Translations under genes and position numbers: made by a program | Notes under the pieces: generated by a model | Told to the model about the DNA's origin: nothing | Seen by the model: only the letters and a program-made list of their open reading frames with translations | Database searches by the model: none | Shown here: piece by piece, positions 4,869 to 14,041 of the stretch | How the letters are laid out: every line of letters starts with the position of its first letter | Numbering within the stretch: position 1 is the stretch's first letter | Origin: a virus | Virus record (IMG/VR): IMGVR_UViG_3300032462_000070 | Location: 1-26,162 of that record | DNA: 26,162 bases | Direction: 5' to 3' (one strand)

Positions 4869-6324
4869 AAATATTGACATTAATAATTTACTTAACGGAT
4901 TAACTCCGTTTGATATTAGAACTAATTTATTTAAGAAAGGAAACTATGATTTTATAGTTGATGGAGAAGATAGGTTTGGAAAACCAGCTACTCATAAAAA
5001 AATGAAGAAATGTTTTGAAATATTAATGTCAAATAATTACAAATCAATACTTTATGGTGGAGGTGCTGGTTCTGGAAAGAGCTGGACTGGATGTTGTTGG
5101 CTTCTGTTTATGTGTATATTATATCCAAAGAGTAAGTGGTTTGTAGCAAGAAATGAAATTGGGTTAGTAATAAAATCAGTTTATGTTACTTTTATTAAAG
5201 TGTGTGAAGAATATGGGTTTGATGATTTTAATTTTAACGCTGTTCATAACTTTATAAAATTTGGAAACGGAAGTATGATTAGTTTTGTTGAAATAAAGAA
5301 AAAACCAAGCGACCCTAATTACACTTCTTTAGGTTCAACCGAGTACACAGGGGGCTGGATTGAAGAAGGTGGTGAAATTGATGAAACAGGTGCAACTGTA
5401 ATAGGAACAAGAGTTGGTAGGCATTTGAATAATAAATTCACATTAAATGGTAATGTTTTAAGAGGGATTGTCTTTATAACTTGTAATCCTGAAAAAAATT
5501 GGTTAAAAACAGAATTTTATGATAAATGGAAAAAAAATGAATTAGAACCTAAAAAGTTTTATTTACCTGCTTTAATTGATGATAATCCTTTTGCAACGGA
5601 AGATTACCATGAGAATCTAAATAATTTAAAGTTAAAAAACCAATACTTATATGAAAAATTAAAGAAAGGTGATTGGGATTATTCTGATAATCCATATCAA
5701 CTTCCTGAACAAGAAATGATAGAGGCTATTTTCTCAAACGACCATGTTGACGATGGTAAAACTTATTTAACAGCCGATGTTGCTCGACAAGGAAGTGATA
5801 AAGCAGTTATTATAGCATGGAGTGGTTGGGTAGCAAAAGAAATTATTACTTACGATAAGAGTTCTATTCCTGATATTGTACACGCTATAAAATATCTTAG
5901 GCATAAATACAGAATACCAAAAACAAGGTGTATTGCAGATGGTGATGGAGTTGGAGGTGGTGTTATTGACTATACGGACATTAAAGAGTTTAGGAACAAT
6001 GCTCGACCAATTAGAAAAGGAAAAGATACACCTAATTATAGAAACTTACAGATACAATGTTTATATCTACTTGCAGAAAAGATTAATGCAGGAGAAATAT
6101 GGATTAATGCAGATATTGAAAGTAAAGTAAAAGAAGATATAAAGGTTGAATTAGCTCAAATACAATCAGCACCAAGTAAAAGAAATGACAACAAATTAGA
6201 TTGTAAAGCTAAAGGAGATATAAAAAGTGATATTGGTCGTTCTCCTGATTATCGTGATGCTTTGTTTATGAGAATATTTTTTGATTTAAAGAAAACTGTT
6301 AATATTGTAACGAATTGGAACTAA
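4861..6324 (+). CDS. terL: Terminase large subunit (packaging ATPase and nuclease)
   Basis: This protein is the motor that pumps DNA into the prohead and cuts it. N-terminal ATPase: Walker A at residues 66-75 (GGGAGSGKSW), Walker B-like WIEEGG with E168-E169 after STEYTGG, and the coupling motif FITCNP at 205-210. C-terminal RNase H-like nuclease: D306 (LTADVARQGSD), D360/D362 (IADGDGVGGG) and D463/D467 (SPDYRDAL). At 487 residues it is of normal length for the family. All key residues are present. It is followed by an ~85-base gap with a promoter before the portal gene. The small subunit lies 4.4 kb upstream instead of next to it, which is unusual. Confidence 0.95.
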   Translation: MDKNIDINNLLNGLTPFDIRTNLFKKGNYDFIVDGEDRFGKPATHKKMKKCFEILMSNNYKSILYGGGAGSGKSWTGCCWLLFMCILYPKSKWFVARNEIGLVIKSVYVTFIKVCEEYGFDDFNFNAVHNFIKFGNGSMISFVEIKKKPSDPNYTSLGSTEYTGGWIEEGGEIDETGATVIGTRVGRHLNNKFTLNGNVLRGIVFITCNPEKNWLKTEFYDKWKKNELEPKKFYLPALIDDNPFATEDYHENLNNLKLKNQYLYEKLKKGDWDYSDNPYQLPEQEMIEAIFSNDHVDDGKTYLTADVARQGSDKAVIIAWSGWVAKEIITYDKSSIPDIVHAIKYLRHKYRIPKTRCIADGDGVGGGVIDYTDIKEFRNNARPIRKGKDTPNYRNLQIQCLYLLAEKINAGEIWINADIESKVKEDIKVELAQIQSAPSKRNDNKLDCKAKGDIKSDIGRSPDYRDALFMRIFFDLKKTVNIVTNWN

Positions 6325-6357
6325 ATATAATTGTTTAATTTTAAACATTTTGTTTTA

Positions 6358-6390
6358 ATTTTAGTATATAATAAAAATTAACTACATTTG
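6358..6390 (+). promoter_or_regulatory. Promoter for the head operon
   Basis: TTTTAG at about 6359-6364, an 18-base spacer and TACATTTG at 6383-6390 fit the Bacteroidota promoter. The portal ATG is 20 bases after the -7 box. It lies in the only sizeable gap between terL and the capsid genes and probably drives the structural operon up to the terminator at 14042-14076. Confidence 0.55.
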
Positions 6391-6410
6391 TAAAATAATC
6401 TACTGATTAA

Positions 6411-8111
6411 ATGTCTAAAAAATTTATTGAATCAAAATATAATAGTAACTCTCTTGATATTGCTGTTAGGCAGTATAAACAACTTTCTTATTTTCTTCAA
6501 TCACAAGTCGCAGATGATATTAGAGTAGATTATTTTGATAAGTATATTGAAAAAGGATATTACAATAATAATATTTTTTTAAATTGGGTAAAAAGTGTTT
6601 TTAAAACAGATAATTTTTTATCTTTTGCTAAGTACTACGGAAATCCAAATCCTTCATCTAAACTTATTAATACTAGAATAAAAGAACCATTGAGTAGAGT
6701 GTTTTTTTCGGAAGATAGTTATTTCAATTATGTTATTAAAGATAATTATGTTGAATTTCCAGAAGAATTAAATGATAATTTTGAAGAAAGATTATTTGAT
6801 GCAGTATTATTTAGATATAACGATATAATTGTACATGATTTATTTGACAAAAACAAACCTTATAGAGAATTTGTTTCTATAAAAAATGTTGTTTCAATTA
6901 AAATGAATCATCAAGATATAGAAAAAATTGCTTATACAGCAAGTGCTAAAATTAATGGAGAAGAAGTTGTTGGATATGCTTATATTGATAAAGAAAAGTA
7001 TGAATTTTATAATAAAGATAGAGATTTATTAAAAACAGAAAAACATGATTTAGGTTTTTGTCCTGCAACATTTGTAGTTAATAGTTCTTTTGAAAATGAT
7101 ATGATTGTTAAAGAATCTACATTTTCTTATTTACATCAAGATTTTAGAGAGTACTGCTTTTTAAAAACATTACAAAGAATGGTTGATGCAAATGGTACTT
7201 TACCTATTGCTGTTAAAATAAAAACTAAAGAAGTATCTAATTATAATGATGATTTTGATAATGATGGAGGCGAACCAATGTCATTAACACAAATAGGAAG
7301 TCAAGTTTCTAATGAGGCTAGAAAAACATCTGGAAGTGGTAAAGGTTCAGTTTTACAAGCAGGAACTATTGTTGAAGTTGAAGCTATAGAAAAAGTAGAT
7401 GGAAGTATTGATACTGAATTAGCTAAAAGTTTTATAACATATCACTATGCACCTACAGAAGCATTGGCTTTTTTAGATAAAAGAATAAAATCAGTAGAAA
7501 GAGATATTATAATTAGTTGTATTGGTGATTTTTCAGAAGGAAATACACCTAAAGGTTCTAAAAGTGATACAGAAATAAAATCAAACGATATTGTATCTAA
7601 ACAAGATAAGTTAAGATTTTTATCAAATAAATTAAGCAACTCAAGAACATTAAGTGATAAAGTAATGTTATCTTTAGCACATGGAAAAGATAATGTTAAG
7701 GTTGATGTATTTTACGGAAGTGATTTCTTTTTAGAAACTCAAGATAAATTATACGAGATGTTTCAAAACTCTCCAAATGCTATTGAACGTAAAAATATAT
7801 TAATTAGATTATCTCAACGTAGAAATATGTTTAATAAAGAAAAATCTAAAAGAGAAGTATTATTATATAAATTAATGCCCTATACAAGTGATAAAGATTT
7901 TGATTTAGCAGTAGAAAAAGATAAAGTTTCTGACATTAATTTTGAATATCAATCAAGATTTACATATTGGATAGCTAAGTTTGAATCTACTTATGGAAAT
8001 ATAGTAATATATTATGATGGATTAGGAAAAGAAAAAGAAAGTTCAAAATTAATAAATATAAATGATTTAATAATAGATTTAATAATAACAAATACAAATT
8101 TTAATACATAA
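6411..8111 (+). CDS. Portal protein (566 aa)
   Basis: Portal proteins form the ring at one capsid corner through which DNA passes and to which terminase and tail attach. Evidence is mainly the position directly after terL and before scaffold and capsid, the size, and the architecture: a helical/strand N-terminal half with ELSRVFF-like contact segments (read PLSRVFFSEDSYF), a long middle domain, and a helical stretch around residues 380-460 (SDTEIKSND, KQDKLRFLSNKL, DKVMLSLAHG) followed by an LYEMFQNSPNAIERKNILIR segment, which resembles portal wing and stem regions of Bacteroidota phages. No membrane segment. The start ATG follows the promoter by 20 bases. I could not align it to a named portal family by eye. 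Confidence 0.8.
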   Translation: MSKKFIESKYNSNSLDIAVRQYKQLSYFLQSQVADDIRVDYFDKYIEKGYYNNNIFLNWVKSVFKTDNFLSFAKYYGNPNPSSKLINTRIKEPLSRVFFSEDSYFNYVIKDNYVEFPEELNDNFEERLFDAVLFRYNDIIVHDLFDKNKPYREFVSIKNVVSIKMNHQDIEKIAYTASAKINGEEVVGYAYIDKEKYEFYNKDRDLLKTEKHDLGFCPATFVVNSSFENDMIVKESTFSYLHQDFREYCFLKTLQRMVDANGTLPIAVKIKTKEVSNYNDDFDNDGGEPMSLTQIGSQVSNEARKTSGSGKGSVLQAGTIVEVEAIEKVDGSIDTELAKSFITYHYAPTEALAFLDKRIKSVERDIIISCIGDFSEGNTPKGSKSDTEIKSNDIVSKQDKLRFLSNKLSNSRTLSDKVMLSLAHGKDNVKVDVFYGSDFFLETQDKLYEMFQNSPNAIERKNILIRLSQRRNMFNKEKSKREVLLYKLMPYTSDKDFDLAVEKDKVSDINFEYQSRFTYWIAKFESTYGNIVIYYDGLGKEKESSKLININDLIIDLIITNTNFNT

Positions 8112-8115
8112 ACAA

Positions 8116-8652
8116 ATGGGAAAGAAACCAGTAGTTAAGTTAAGAGTTTACAGAGGAAGAAAATTAAGTTATAACCAAGATGGTTCTGTACAAAATGAAA
8201 ATCAAATAATTTCAGTAGAACATGGAACTAAACAATGGAGTTTAACATTAAGTAATTTACCAATTAGTGGATATTGTAAAATAGAAATTGAAAAAGTTTT
8301 AAAAATAATAGAAACAGATATTAAAAATGAAAAAGGTAAAATTGAGCAAATAATTTCTTATGAAGAAATAAAAGATATAAATTCTTATGAAGAAGAAATT
8401 AAAGATGCTTTAAATCCTAAAAAAAATATTGTTAAAACAGCAGACCAATTAAGAATTGAAAAACTAGAAGCACAATTACAGGATTTTATGAATAAAGGTA
8501 ATAAAGAAGATTCTAAAAAAGAAATAAATAAAAAAGGTGATTCAGAATCAAAATCTAACCTTAAAGATGAATATCAAGAATTGTATGGTAAAAAAGCATT
8601 TAATGGTTGGGATGAAGAAAAATTAATCCAAATGATTAAAGAAAAAAAATAA
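8116..8652 (+). CDS. HeH/LEM-like C-terminal domain protein (178 aa)
   Basis: Residues 1-70 look strand-rich with a Trp-containing block (QWSLTLSNLPISG); residues 80-145 are charged and partly coiled-coil (EEEIKDALN, LRIEKLEAQLQDF); residues 148-177 (YQELYGKKAFNGWDEEKLIQ core) match the helix-extended-loop-helix or LEM-like module often seen at the C-terminus of phage head proteins near the portal. Such modules can bind DNA or other proteins. The gene starts 4 bases after the portal stop, between portal and scaffold. A head-assembly accessory role fits; the exact function is unknown. Confidence 0.65.
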   Translation: MGKKPVVKLRVYRGRKLSYNQDGSVQNENQIISVEHGTKQWSLTLSNLPISGYCKIEIEKVLKIIETDIKNEKGKIEQIISYEEIKDINSYEEEIKDALNPKKNIVKTADQLRIEKLEAQLQDFMNKGNKEDSKKEINKKGDSESKSNLKDEYQELYGKKAFNGWDEEKLIQMIKEKK

Positions 8653-8683
8653 ATAACAAAATTTAAAAAACATAAAAAGAATT

Positions 8684-9574
8684 ATGGAATTTACAGCAGA
8701 ATTTATTACAGAAAACGGATTAACAGAAGAACAAGTAAAAGCAGTTACAGGTCATTTTACAAGTGATGTAATACCAAATCTTAAAAAAGAATATGATGGC
8801 GTTGCTAACACTAATGCAGAAGGTATTTTAGATGGAGCAAGTAAATATGCAAAAGAAAAATTAGGAATTAATTTAGATAGAGAACAAGGAGAAAAAGTTG
8901 GAGATTATTTAAAAAGAGCATTAGATTCTAAATTTAATTCAACAGAAGCAGACTTACAGTTAAAACAAAAAGAAATTGAAGACAAATTATCTAATTTTAA
9001 GGGTGGAGATGAATATAAACAACAATTAGAAATTTTAAAAAACGAAAAAGACGTTTTACTTCAAAAAGTAGCTAAATTAGAGCCATTAGAAGGTTTTGAT
9101 GAAAAATATAATGGAGCAACAGAAGAATTAAGTAGGCTTAAAAAAGAAGTTGCTTATAATAGCGTTAAACCTATTTTTCCTGATACAGTTAATAAATTTG
9201 AAGCTGATGCTAAATGGAGTTCTTTTAAAAATGAATTAGAAGCAAAATATAATATTGAATTAATAGATGGTAAACCTATCGCTATTGATAAAGAAAACGA
9301 ACATAAAAGATTTGATTTAGAATCATTAGTAAATCAAAATGAAAATATTTCTGAATTGTTGAAAGGCAGACAACAAGGAGGTAATGGTGCAAGGCAAATA
9401 GATTACAAAAGTGTTGAGGGAGTTCCTTTTAAAATTCCTGAAAATGTATCAAGTGAAGATTTAACAAAATTAGTGAGGGAACACGTTTTAAGAAGTCATT
9501 CAGATATTACAAGCACAGGTTATGCACAAGAATTTAAAAACCTTTATTCTAAGGTTAAAAATGCCAAAAAATAA
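8684..9574 (+). CDS. Head scaffolding protein (296 aa)
   Basis: Scaffold proteins guide capsid assembly from the inside and then leave or are cleaved. The product is acidic and lysine/glutamate-rich, with a helical N-terminal region (LTEEQVKAVTGHFTSDV), a coiled-coil segment around residues 95-165 (LQLKQKEIEDKLSNF, YKQQLEILKNEKDVLLQKV, ATEELSRLKKEV) and a C-terminal half with GVPFKIPENV and a basic end (LYSKVKNAKK) that could touch the capsid. Position immediately before the major capsid gene is the strongest support. An A-rich tract precedes the ATG. No protease motif is visible. Confidence 0.8.
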   Translation: MEFTAEFITENGLTEEQVKAVTGHFTSDVIPNLKKEYDGVANTNAEGILDGASKYAKEKLGINLDREQGEKVGDYLKRALDSKFNSTEADLQLKQKEIEDKLSNFKGGDEYKQQLEILKNEKDVLLQKVAKLEPLEGFDEKYNGATEELSRLKKEVAYNSVKPIFPDTVNKFEADAKWSSFKNELEAKYNIELIDGKPIAIDKENEHKRFDLESLVNQNENISELLKGRQQGGNGARQIDYKSVEGVPFKIPENVSSEDLTKLVREHVLRSHSDITSTGYAQEFKNLYSKVKNAKK

Positions 9575-9631
9575 TAAAGCGAAAGACCGCAAAACAAATA
9601 AAAATAATTATTAATTTAAAATTAAACAAAA

Positions 9632-10705
9632 ATGAGTTTTTTAAACGGAACATTATTGAATGATTTGCAGTCTGACCAAGCTACTAATGAAAAGTACTTT
9701 TCAGAATTAGGAGTTATTGATGCAGTAAAAGCATCAACTCCAAGTGCAAATTACATTCCACCAAGTATTAAGGCTTCTTTAGCAAGTATGTCATCTTTAA
9801 GAGATGCAGAAATACCTGTTATTAAAGACCAAAGTGTTACAGTAGTAACTACACCAGGATTTGAATATATTCCTTCAAATTTACCAACAAGTGATAAGTA
9901 TTGGTTTCAACCATATGATGTATTTAGTGGTATGAGACATTACCCTTCTGCAAATGACAATAACATGTTAGATGCTGAATACCAAAGTAGAGAAGTTCTT
10001 AAAAATGTTCTTTACGAAATGGGTAATACTGTTGAAGGTATTTTATTAACAAGTTTAGATGCAAGAAAAACACAAATTTTAGGAAATACTGAACAAGTAT
10101 CTGCTTCAACAGGTGATTATGCATTTGATGCTGCTCCTGATATTTTAAAAGTTAAAAAAGTAGCACAAGAAGAAACTATGTTTTATTCTTTAGAGGCTTT
10201 AATGGCTGCTAATGAAGTTGCAGGTAATTACAGAATTGTAACAAACAGAGCAGGTTTAGCACGTCAAAAAGCAGAGGCTTTAAAGTACGGGGCAGGAAAC
10301 GACAAGAATTTACAAGCGTTAAATTTCTTTGGTGCTGACAGAATGCACGAATCTGGTAATATTTCTTCATCAGTTAAATTTGATGGTTATTTATTAAGAG
10401 ATGGTTCTATTGGAGTTGTAGAGAATTTTCCTTCTGATTTTAGAAAAGGAACTGAATTTGCAGGTAAAAAATGGAGTGTTTCTGATATGGAATTACCTTT
10501 CGTTAATATGAGAGCTAATATTTATACAGATAAAAATGCTACAAATGCAACATCTTTAATTACAAGTGGTACAGATTCTAATCTGATTATGTCTCATTAT
10601 GAAGAAATGGCTATTTGGGTAAGATTTTATGTTGTTTATAGATATAATTCTGATTTAGCTACTAGAGTTAATGACATTGTTAAAGTTCAAGGACTTTTAA
10701 CTTAA
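9632..10705 (+). CDS. Major capsid protein (357 aa)
   Basis: Forms the icosahedral shell. Assignment rests on position after the scaffold, size, and residue pattern: an N-terminal helix (LLNDLQSDQATNEKYFSELG), a segment with AEIPVIKDQSVTVVTTPGFEY, a spine-like helix (DAEYQSREVLKNVLYEMGNTVEGIL), and a late strand-rich region ending in YRYNSDLATRVNDIVKVQGLLT. This fits HK97-fold capsid proteins of Bacteroidota phages, but no diagnostic short motif exists. No obvious cleavable N-terminal delta domain. GC is slightly higher and codons look well chosen, as is common for highly expressed genes. An A-rich leader of more than 40 bases precedes the ATG. Confidence 0.88.
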   Translation: MSFLNGTLLNDLQSDQATNEKYFSELGVIDAVKASTPSANYIPPSIKASLASMSSLRDAEIPVIKDQSVTVVTTPGFEYIPSNLPTSDKYWFQPYDVFSGMRHYPSANDNNMLDAEYQSREVLKNVLYEMGNTVEGILLTSLDARKTQILGNTEQVSASTGDYAFDAAPDILKVKKVAQEETMFYSLEALMAANEVAGNYRIVTNRAGLARQKAEALKYGAGNDKNLQALNFFGADRMHESGNISSSVKFDGYLLRDGSIGVVENFPSDFRKGTEFAGKKWSVSDMELPFVNMRANIYTDKNATNATSLITSGTDSNLIMSHYEEMAIWVRFYVVYRYNSDLATRVNDIVKVQGLLT

Positions 10706-10729
10706 TATTAATCTTAAAAATATAAAAAA

Positions 10730-11149
10730 ATGAGTGCAAATTTTAAAACAGACGTATTAGGTAATAACGCACCTATTAAGCAGTCTTTAATAAAAACAAT
10801 TACAGTAACAGAAGAGTTAAGTTATACCGATAGTGGTTCTATGATTGCAGTAGCAACAGATGCTTTAGTTATTACATTACCTGCTACAAAAGTAGGTGTT
10901 GAATATACCTTTATAAATACTGGAGCAGATGGTAATAATATTATTACTATTTCTCCACAGGCAGCAGATGGAATTGCAGGAGTTATTACTTTAGCAGGAA
11001 CAGTTGTTGTAAGAGCAGGAACAGTTGATACAGACCTTATAAACACTAAAGCTACTTCTAAAGTAGGTAATTCTCTTACAATAGTAGGAACAGGTGTTGC
11101 AGGAGTTACTGCATGGGTTATAAAATCATCAACAGGTATTTGGGCATAA
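10730..11149 (+). CDS. Probable head decoration protein (139 aa)
   Basis: A small, strand-rich protein with many Thr, Val, Gly and Ala: TITVTEELSYTDSGSMIAV, ITLPATKVGVEYTFINTG, then ITISPQAADGIAGV and a C-terminal WVIKSSTGIWA. The DSGS...ITLPAT...GxxYTFIN pattern is common in beta-structured phage proteins encoded just after the capsid gene. Likely stabilises the outer shell as a trimeric cement or fibre protein. Starts 24 bases after the capsid stop behind an A-rich tract. It could alternatively be a small head fibre. Confidence 0.65.
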   Translation: MSANFKTDVLGNNAPIKQSLIKTITVTEELSYTDSGSMIAVATDALVITLPATKVGVEYTFINTGADGNNIITISPQAADGIAGVITLAGTVVVRAGTVDTDLINTKATSKVGNSLTIVGTGVAGVTAWVIKSSTGIWA

Positions 11150-11165
11150 TAAAAGTAAATAAATT

Positions 11166-12296
11166 ATGGTATTAGGAATTTCAGAAGATTTTACAGTTGA
11201 AGTAGCATTTGATAGTCAACTTACAACATTGCCGAGTTCGGGAATGTATGTGAATAGTGGTGTTCATCCATCTATTACAAATGAGAATCTTTTGGAGTTT
11301 TTACCTAAAACCATTTATACTTTTACATCATGGTCGAATGCAACAACATACGGAGTTTTTTCAGACACAAGAAACAAGAAGGACATTGTTTCTCTTGGTG
11401 GAAAAATATACCAATCTATTTTAGGTGGTATAAATCAATCTCCCGACGTTGCTGATTCATTGTATTGGATTGAAACAAACATAGAATCATTAAGAGTTAA
11501 AAGTTTTATTGATAAAGTAAAGGATAGAGTTTATTCAGAGTTATCTCTTGATAAGAGATTGGTTAATAATCAATTTCTTTATGAAAATGGAGATACTTTG
11601 AAAACGTTAGAAAACAATTATGCAGGGTGGGTCATAGAACCTAAAGGCTCTGATTATATTTCTTTCAAAATAAACCAAATATCTTTACAAAAAAGTGGAA
11701 CAACTCCTGTTAACTTATATGTCATTAATCAAAAGACACTTGTAGAAACAATAACTATAACTCCTAAAAATGGGGAACTTAGTTTTGTAAATACAGATAT
11801 AGTGTTAAGTGGTAAAGGAGATTTTAAGTTATTAATTGATAGTACTGATGTTTATGTAGGTGGAGCAAGTATTAATCCTTCTAAGTTTGATGGATTTGTT
11901 GCTTACACAACCAATGGAATAGGTGATGCACCTGAAAGTTCAGTTTATACTTATAACACTTATGGAAATGGGTTAGGGTTAAACCTAACTGCATATTTAG
12001 ATTCTAAAGTTTACATAGATAATAACTTATCATCGTTTGGTTCTTTTATTAGAGCAACTTTTGAATTTATGGTATTCCAAATGTTTTTACATAATTCTAA
12101 CAACAGAAGTAATAGAGCAGAAAGACTTCAAATGAATGAAAATTTGCTTATTTCAGAGTTAAAGGATATGAATGTAGATTCAGTAGTGAAAAGATATGTT
12201 GGTGAGCGTGATAGAGCTAGAAAAATGTTAGAGAAAACATTTGATACTCAATTAAAAAGCAAAGAAGGAATTAGTGTTGATTTAGGTTCTTTATAA
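11166..12296 (+). CDS. Composite structural protein with carbohydrate-binding-like segment (376 aa)
   Basis: Function not certain. Three parts can be seen. Residues ~50-103 carry W56, Y62, then a DIVSLGGKIYQSILGGINQS block and YW at 100-101, resembling the short carbohydrate-binding (CBM5/12-like) layout in which a GK-x-Y-x-S motif precedes a P...YW end. Residues ~135-260 are strand-rich and could be a jelly-roll-like domain. Residues ~265-376 are helical (RATFEFMVFQMFLHN, RAERLQMNENLL, VKRYVGERDRARKML), like neck or adaptor proteins encoded between capsid and tail tube. So it may be a head-tail connector carrying a sugar-binding decoration. Its stop overlaps the next ATG by one base. Confidence 0.55.
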   Translation: MVLGISEDFTVEVAFDSQLTTLPSSGMYVNSGVHPSITNENLLEFLPKTIYTFTSWSNATTYGVFSDTRNKKDIVSLGGKIYQSILGGINQSPDVADSLYWIETNIESLRVKSFIDKVKDRVYSELSLDKRLVNNQFLYENGDTLKTLENNYAGWVIEPKGSDYISFKINQISLQKSGTTPVNLYVINQKTLVETITITPKNGELSFVNTDIVLSGKGDFKLLIDSTDVYVGGASINPSKFDGFVAYTTNGIGDAPESSVYTYNTYGNGLGLNLTAYLDSKVYIDNNLSSFGSFIRATFEFMVFQMFLHNSNNRSNRAERLQMNENLLISELKDMNVDSVVKRYVGERDRARKMLEKTFDTQLKSKEGISVDLGSL

Positions 12297-12841
12297 TGAA
12301 TAATACAAAAAACTCGGTTGTCGGAATTGACAAAACTCTACAAGAGATTCAAGAATCCATTTATACCTTATTAGGTAATTTATGGGCTGGAGAAATTGAA
12401 GGCTTTGGAAGGGTTTATAAAAACGATTCAGATAAGGGTTCAATCCCAGAGTGGTATAATTCATTAAATAAAGATTATCAAGATGTTTACTATAATGACA
12501 ATAAATCTTGTGTTTTTTGTTTTTTGGTAGGTGATGATGATTCAACTGATGATGAGTTGGTTTTTGAATCTAAAGTTAAGTGTGTGTTTATGGTAGATTT
12601 ATCAAAAATATATGCTGACAATACTTCAAGAAATGATTCAGAAGCACATAGAGATGCAGTTCAAATGCTAAGAAGTTCTGATTTTAATAACATTGATATA
12701 ACTCAAGTACAAAGAGGTGTTGAAAATGTGTTTTCAGGATATTTTACAGACAAAGTAAAAGCAAGTATAGATATGCAACCTCTTCATTGTTTTTCAGTAA
12801 ATTTTGATTTACAATACTATTTAACAGATAAATGCAATTAA
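12296..12841 (+). CDS. Probable neck/tail-completion protein (181 aa)
   Basis: No family recognised with certainty. The product starts with a helix (KTLQEIQESIYTLLGNLW), has a mixed region with YQDVYYNDNKSCVFCFLVGDD, then strands (FESKVKCVFMVDLSKIY), a helix around ADNTSRNDSEAHRDAVQML, and a final strand pair (LHCFSVNFDLQYYLTDKCN). This order (helix, strands with a VDLSKIY-like core, C-terminal FDLQY strand) fits tail-terminator or neck proteins that cap the tail tube, and the position between connector and tube genes agrees. Translation is coupled to the previous gene by the TAATG overlap. Confidence 0.55.
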   Translation: MNNTKNSVVGIDKTLQEIQESIYTLLGNLWAGEIEGFGRVYKNDSDKGSIPEWYNSLNKDYQDVYYNDNKSCVFCFLVGDDDSTDDELVFESKVKCVFMVDLSKIYADNTSRNDSEAHRDAVQMLRSSDFNNIDITQVQRGVENVFSGYFTDKVKASIDMQPLHCFSVNFDLQYYLTDKCN

Positions 12842-12842
12842 T

Positions 12843-13076
12843 ATGAAACAAAAAAGCAAGTATAAAAAAGCAGTAATAGAAGATGTTCTTGAAGAAGTTA
12901 TTCAAGAAGAAAAACCTGTTATTGTGGAAAAAAAGAAACCTAGAATACCGACAAAGAATCATAAACTAATCAAAGATGGAGTTGTTATTGGAGACAGAGC
13001 ATACAAAATCGGAGATACAGTTAGTCTTACGGAAGAAGGAAGGATTTATTTTAAACAACAATTTTACATTAAATAA
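12843..13076 (+). CDS. Small basic/acidic phage protein (77 aa)
   Basis: A short gene starting one base after the previous stop. Residues 1-35 are charged and low in complexity (EDVLEEVIQEEKPVIVEKKK), likely disordered; residues 38-77 form a compact strand-rich unit (NHKLIKDGVVIGDRAYKIGDTVSLTEEGRIYFKQQFYI) like small domains near head-tail junction genes. Function unknown. It precedes the tail tube gene by 8 bases and belongs to the same operon. Confidence 0.65.
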   Translation: MKQKSKYKKAVIEDVLEEVIQEEKPVIVEKKKPRIPTKNHKLIKDGVVIGDRAYKIGDTVSLTEEGRIYFKQQFYIK

Positions 13077-13084
13077 TAATAATT

Positions 13085-14020
13085 ATGGCAATCATTTCAA
13101 GTATTTTAAATATTGTTTCTTGTGGGCTTAACGCTTCATTGGGAACAGGAACAAAAGGGTGTGAATCATTCTTTAAAAAAGTTAGCTCTATATGGTTAAC
13201 ATCGGAAGGTTTTAAATTCGATGGAACAGTAGCTCTAACAGAAGAGTATGTACAACAATTACAAGCAGAAGGAAAATTAATCATTTTAAAAGGTATAAAA
13301 ACATTTGCTGATAATTCAGAAGATGATGTTTTAGAAACTTTAGACGATGGAACTTCACAAGTTGCTCGTTTAGGTTTATACCAATTCGCTTTACAATTTA
13401 TTAATGGATTATATTTTCAATCAGCATTAACTTCTTTAAACTCTTTTGGAGCTTATGATGTTATGTTTGTTGATAATGAGAATAATATCTTAGGAACAAA
13501 AGCAAGTGATGGGTCTTTAAAAGGATTTTCAGTTGGTATGTTACAGGCAGGAAGATTTGCTTTTGCAACAGATTCAACAGGACAAAAACAAGCGTTAACT
13601 ATGCAACTTACTGAAAGAGATGAAGTTGATTCAAGTTATGTATTTGTACAATCTGCTCAAATAGCACCATATAAACCTAAATCAACAGACGGAGTAAATG
13701 AGGTAGTTTTATCTTATACTGCTATACCTGCTGATGATGGAACTACAATTAGTGTAAAAGCTGTATTAAAACAAGATGGTAGTGCATTTACAGGTGCAGT
13801 TTTTGGAGACTTTAACTTAAAAGTTGATGGTGTTACAGGAAACCCAACAGATGGTACTGATAGTGTAACAGCAGGAACTTATGTTCTTACTGTGGCTGCT
13901 ATATCTACAAATGAAGTTTTAGCAATTTCACTATATGATAACTCTAATAGTAGAGCTGCTATCGAGGTAGATAATGACCTTTATAAATCTAATACTGTTT
14001 CTGCAACAGCAGTAGCATAA
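13085..14020 (+). CDS. Major tail tube protein with C-terminal Ig-like domain (311 aa)
   Basis: Probably forms the stacked rings of the tail tube. Residues 1-200 hold the core, with segments such as SSIWLTSEGFKFDGTVALTE, LYQFALQFINGLYFQSAL and FSVGMLQAGRFAFAT, and a strand-rich end (YVFVQSAQI). From about residue 205 a separate strand-rich domain (VNEVVLSYTAIPADDGTTIS to TAGTYVLTVAAISTNEVL) looks like an Ig-like decoration, a common C-terminal addition on tail tube proteins. Position fits: last gene before the strong terminator and two genes before the tape measure. No sheath gene follows, consistent with a siphovirus. A missing sheath is an argument from absence. Confidence 0.7.
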   Translation: MAIISSILNIVSCGLNASLGTGTKGCESFFKKVSSIWLTSEGFKFDGTVALTEEYVQQLQAEGKLIILKGIKTFADNSEDDVLETLDDGTSQVARLGLYQFALQFINGLYFQSALTSLNSFGAYDVMFVDNENNILGTKASDGSLKGFSVGMLQAGRFAFATDSTGQKQALTMQLTERDEVDSSYVFVQSAQIAPYKPKSTDGVNEVVLSYTAIPADDGTTISVKAVLKQDGSAFTGAVFGDFNLKVDGVTGNPTDGTDSVTAGTYVLTVAAISTNEVLAISLYDNSNSRAAIEVDNDLYKSNTVSATAVA

Positions 14021-14041
14021 GATTTAATATTTTAATAATTT

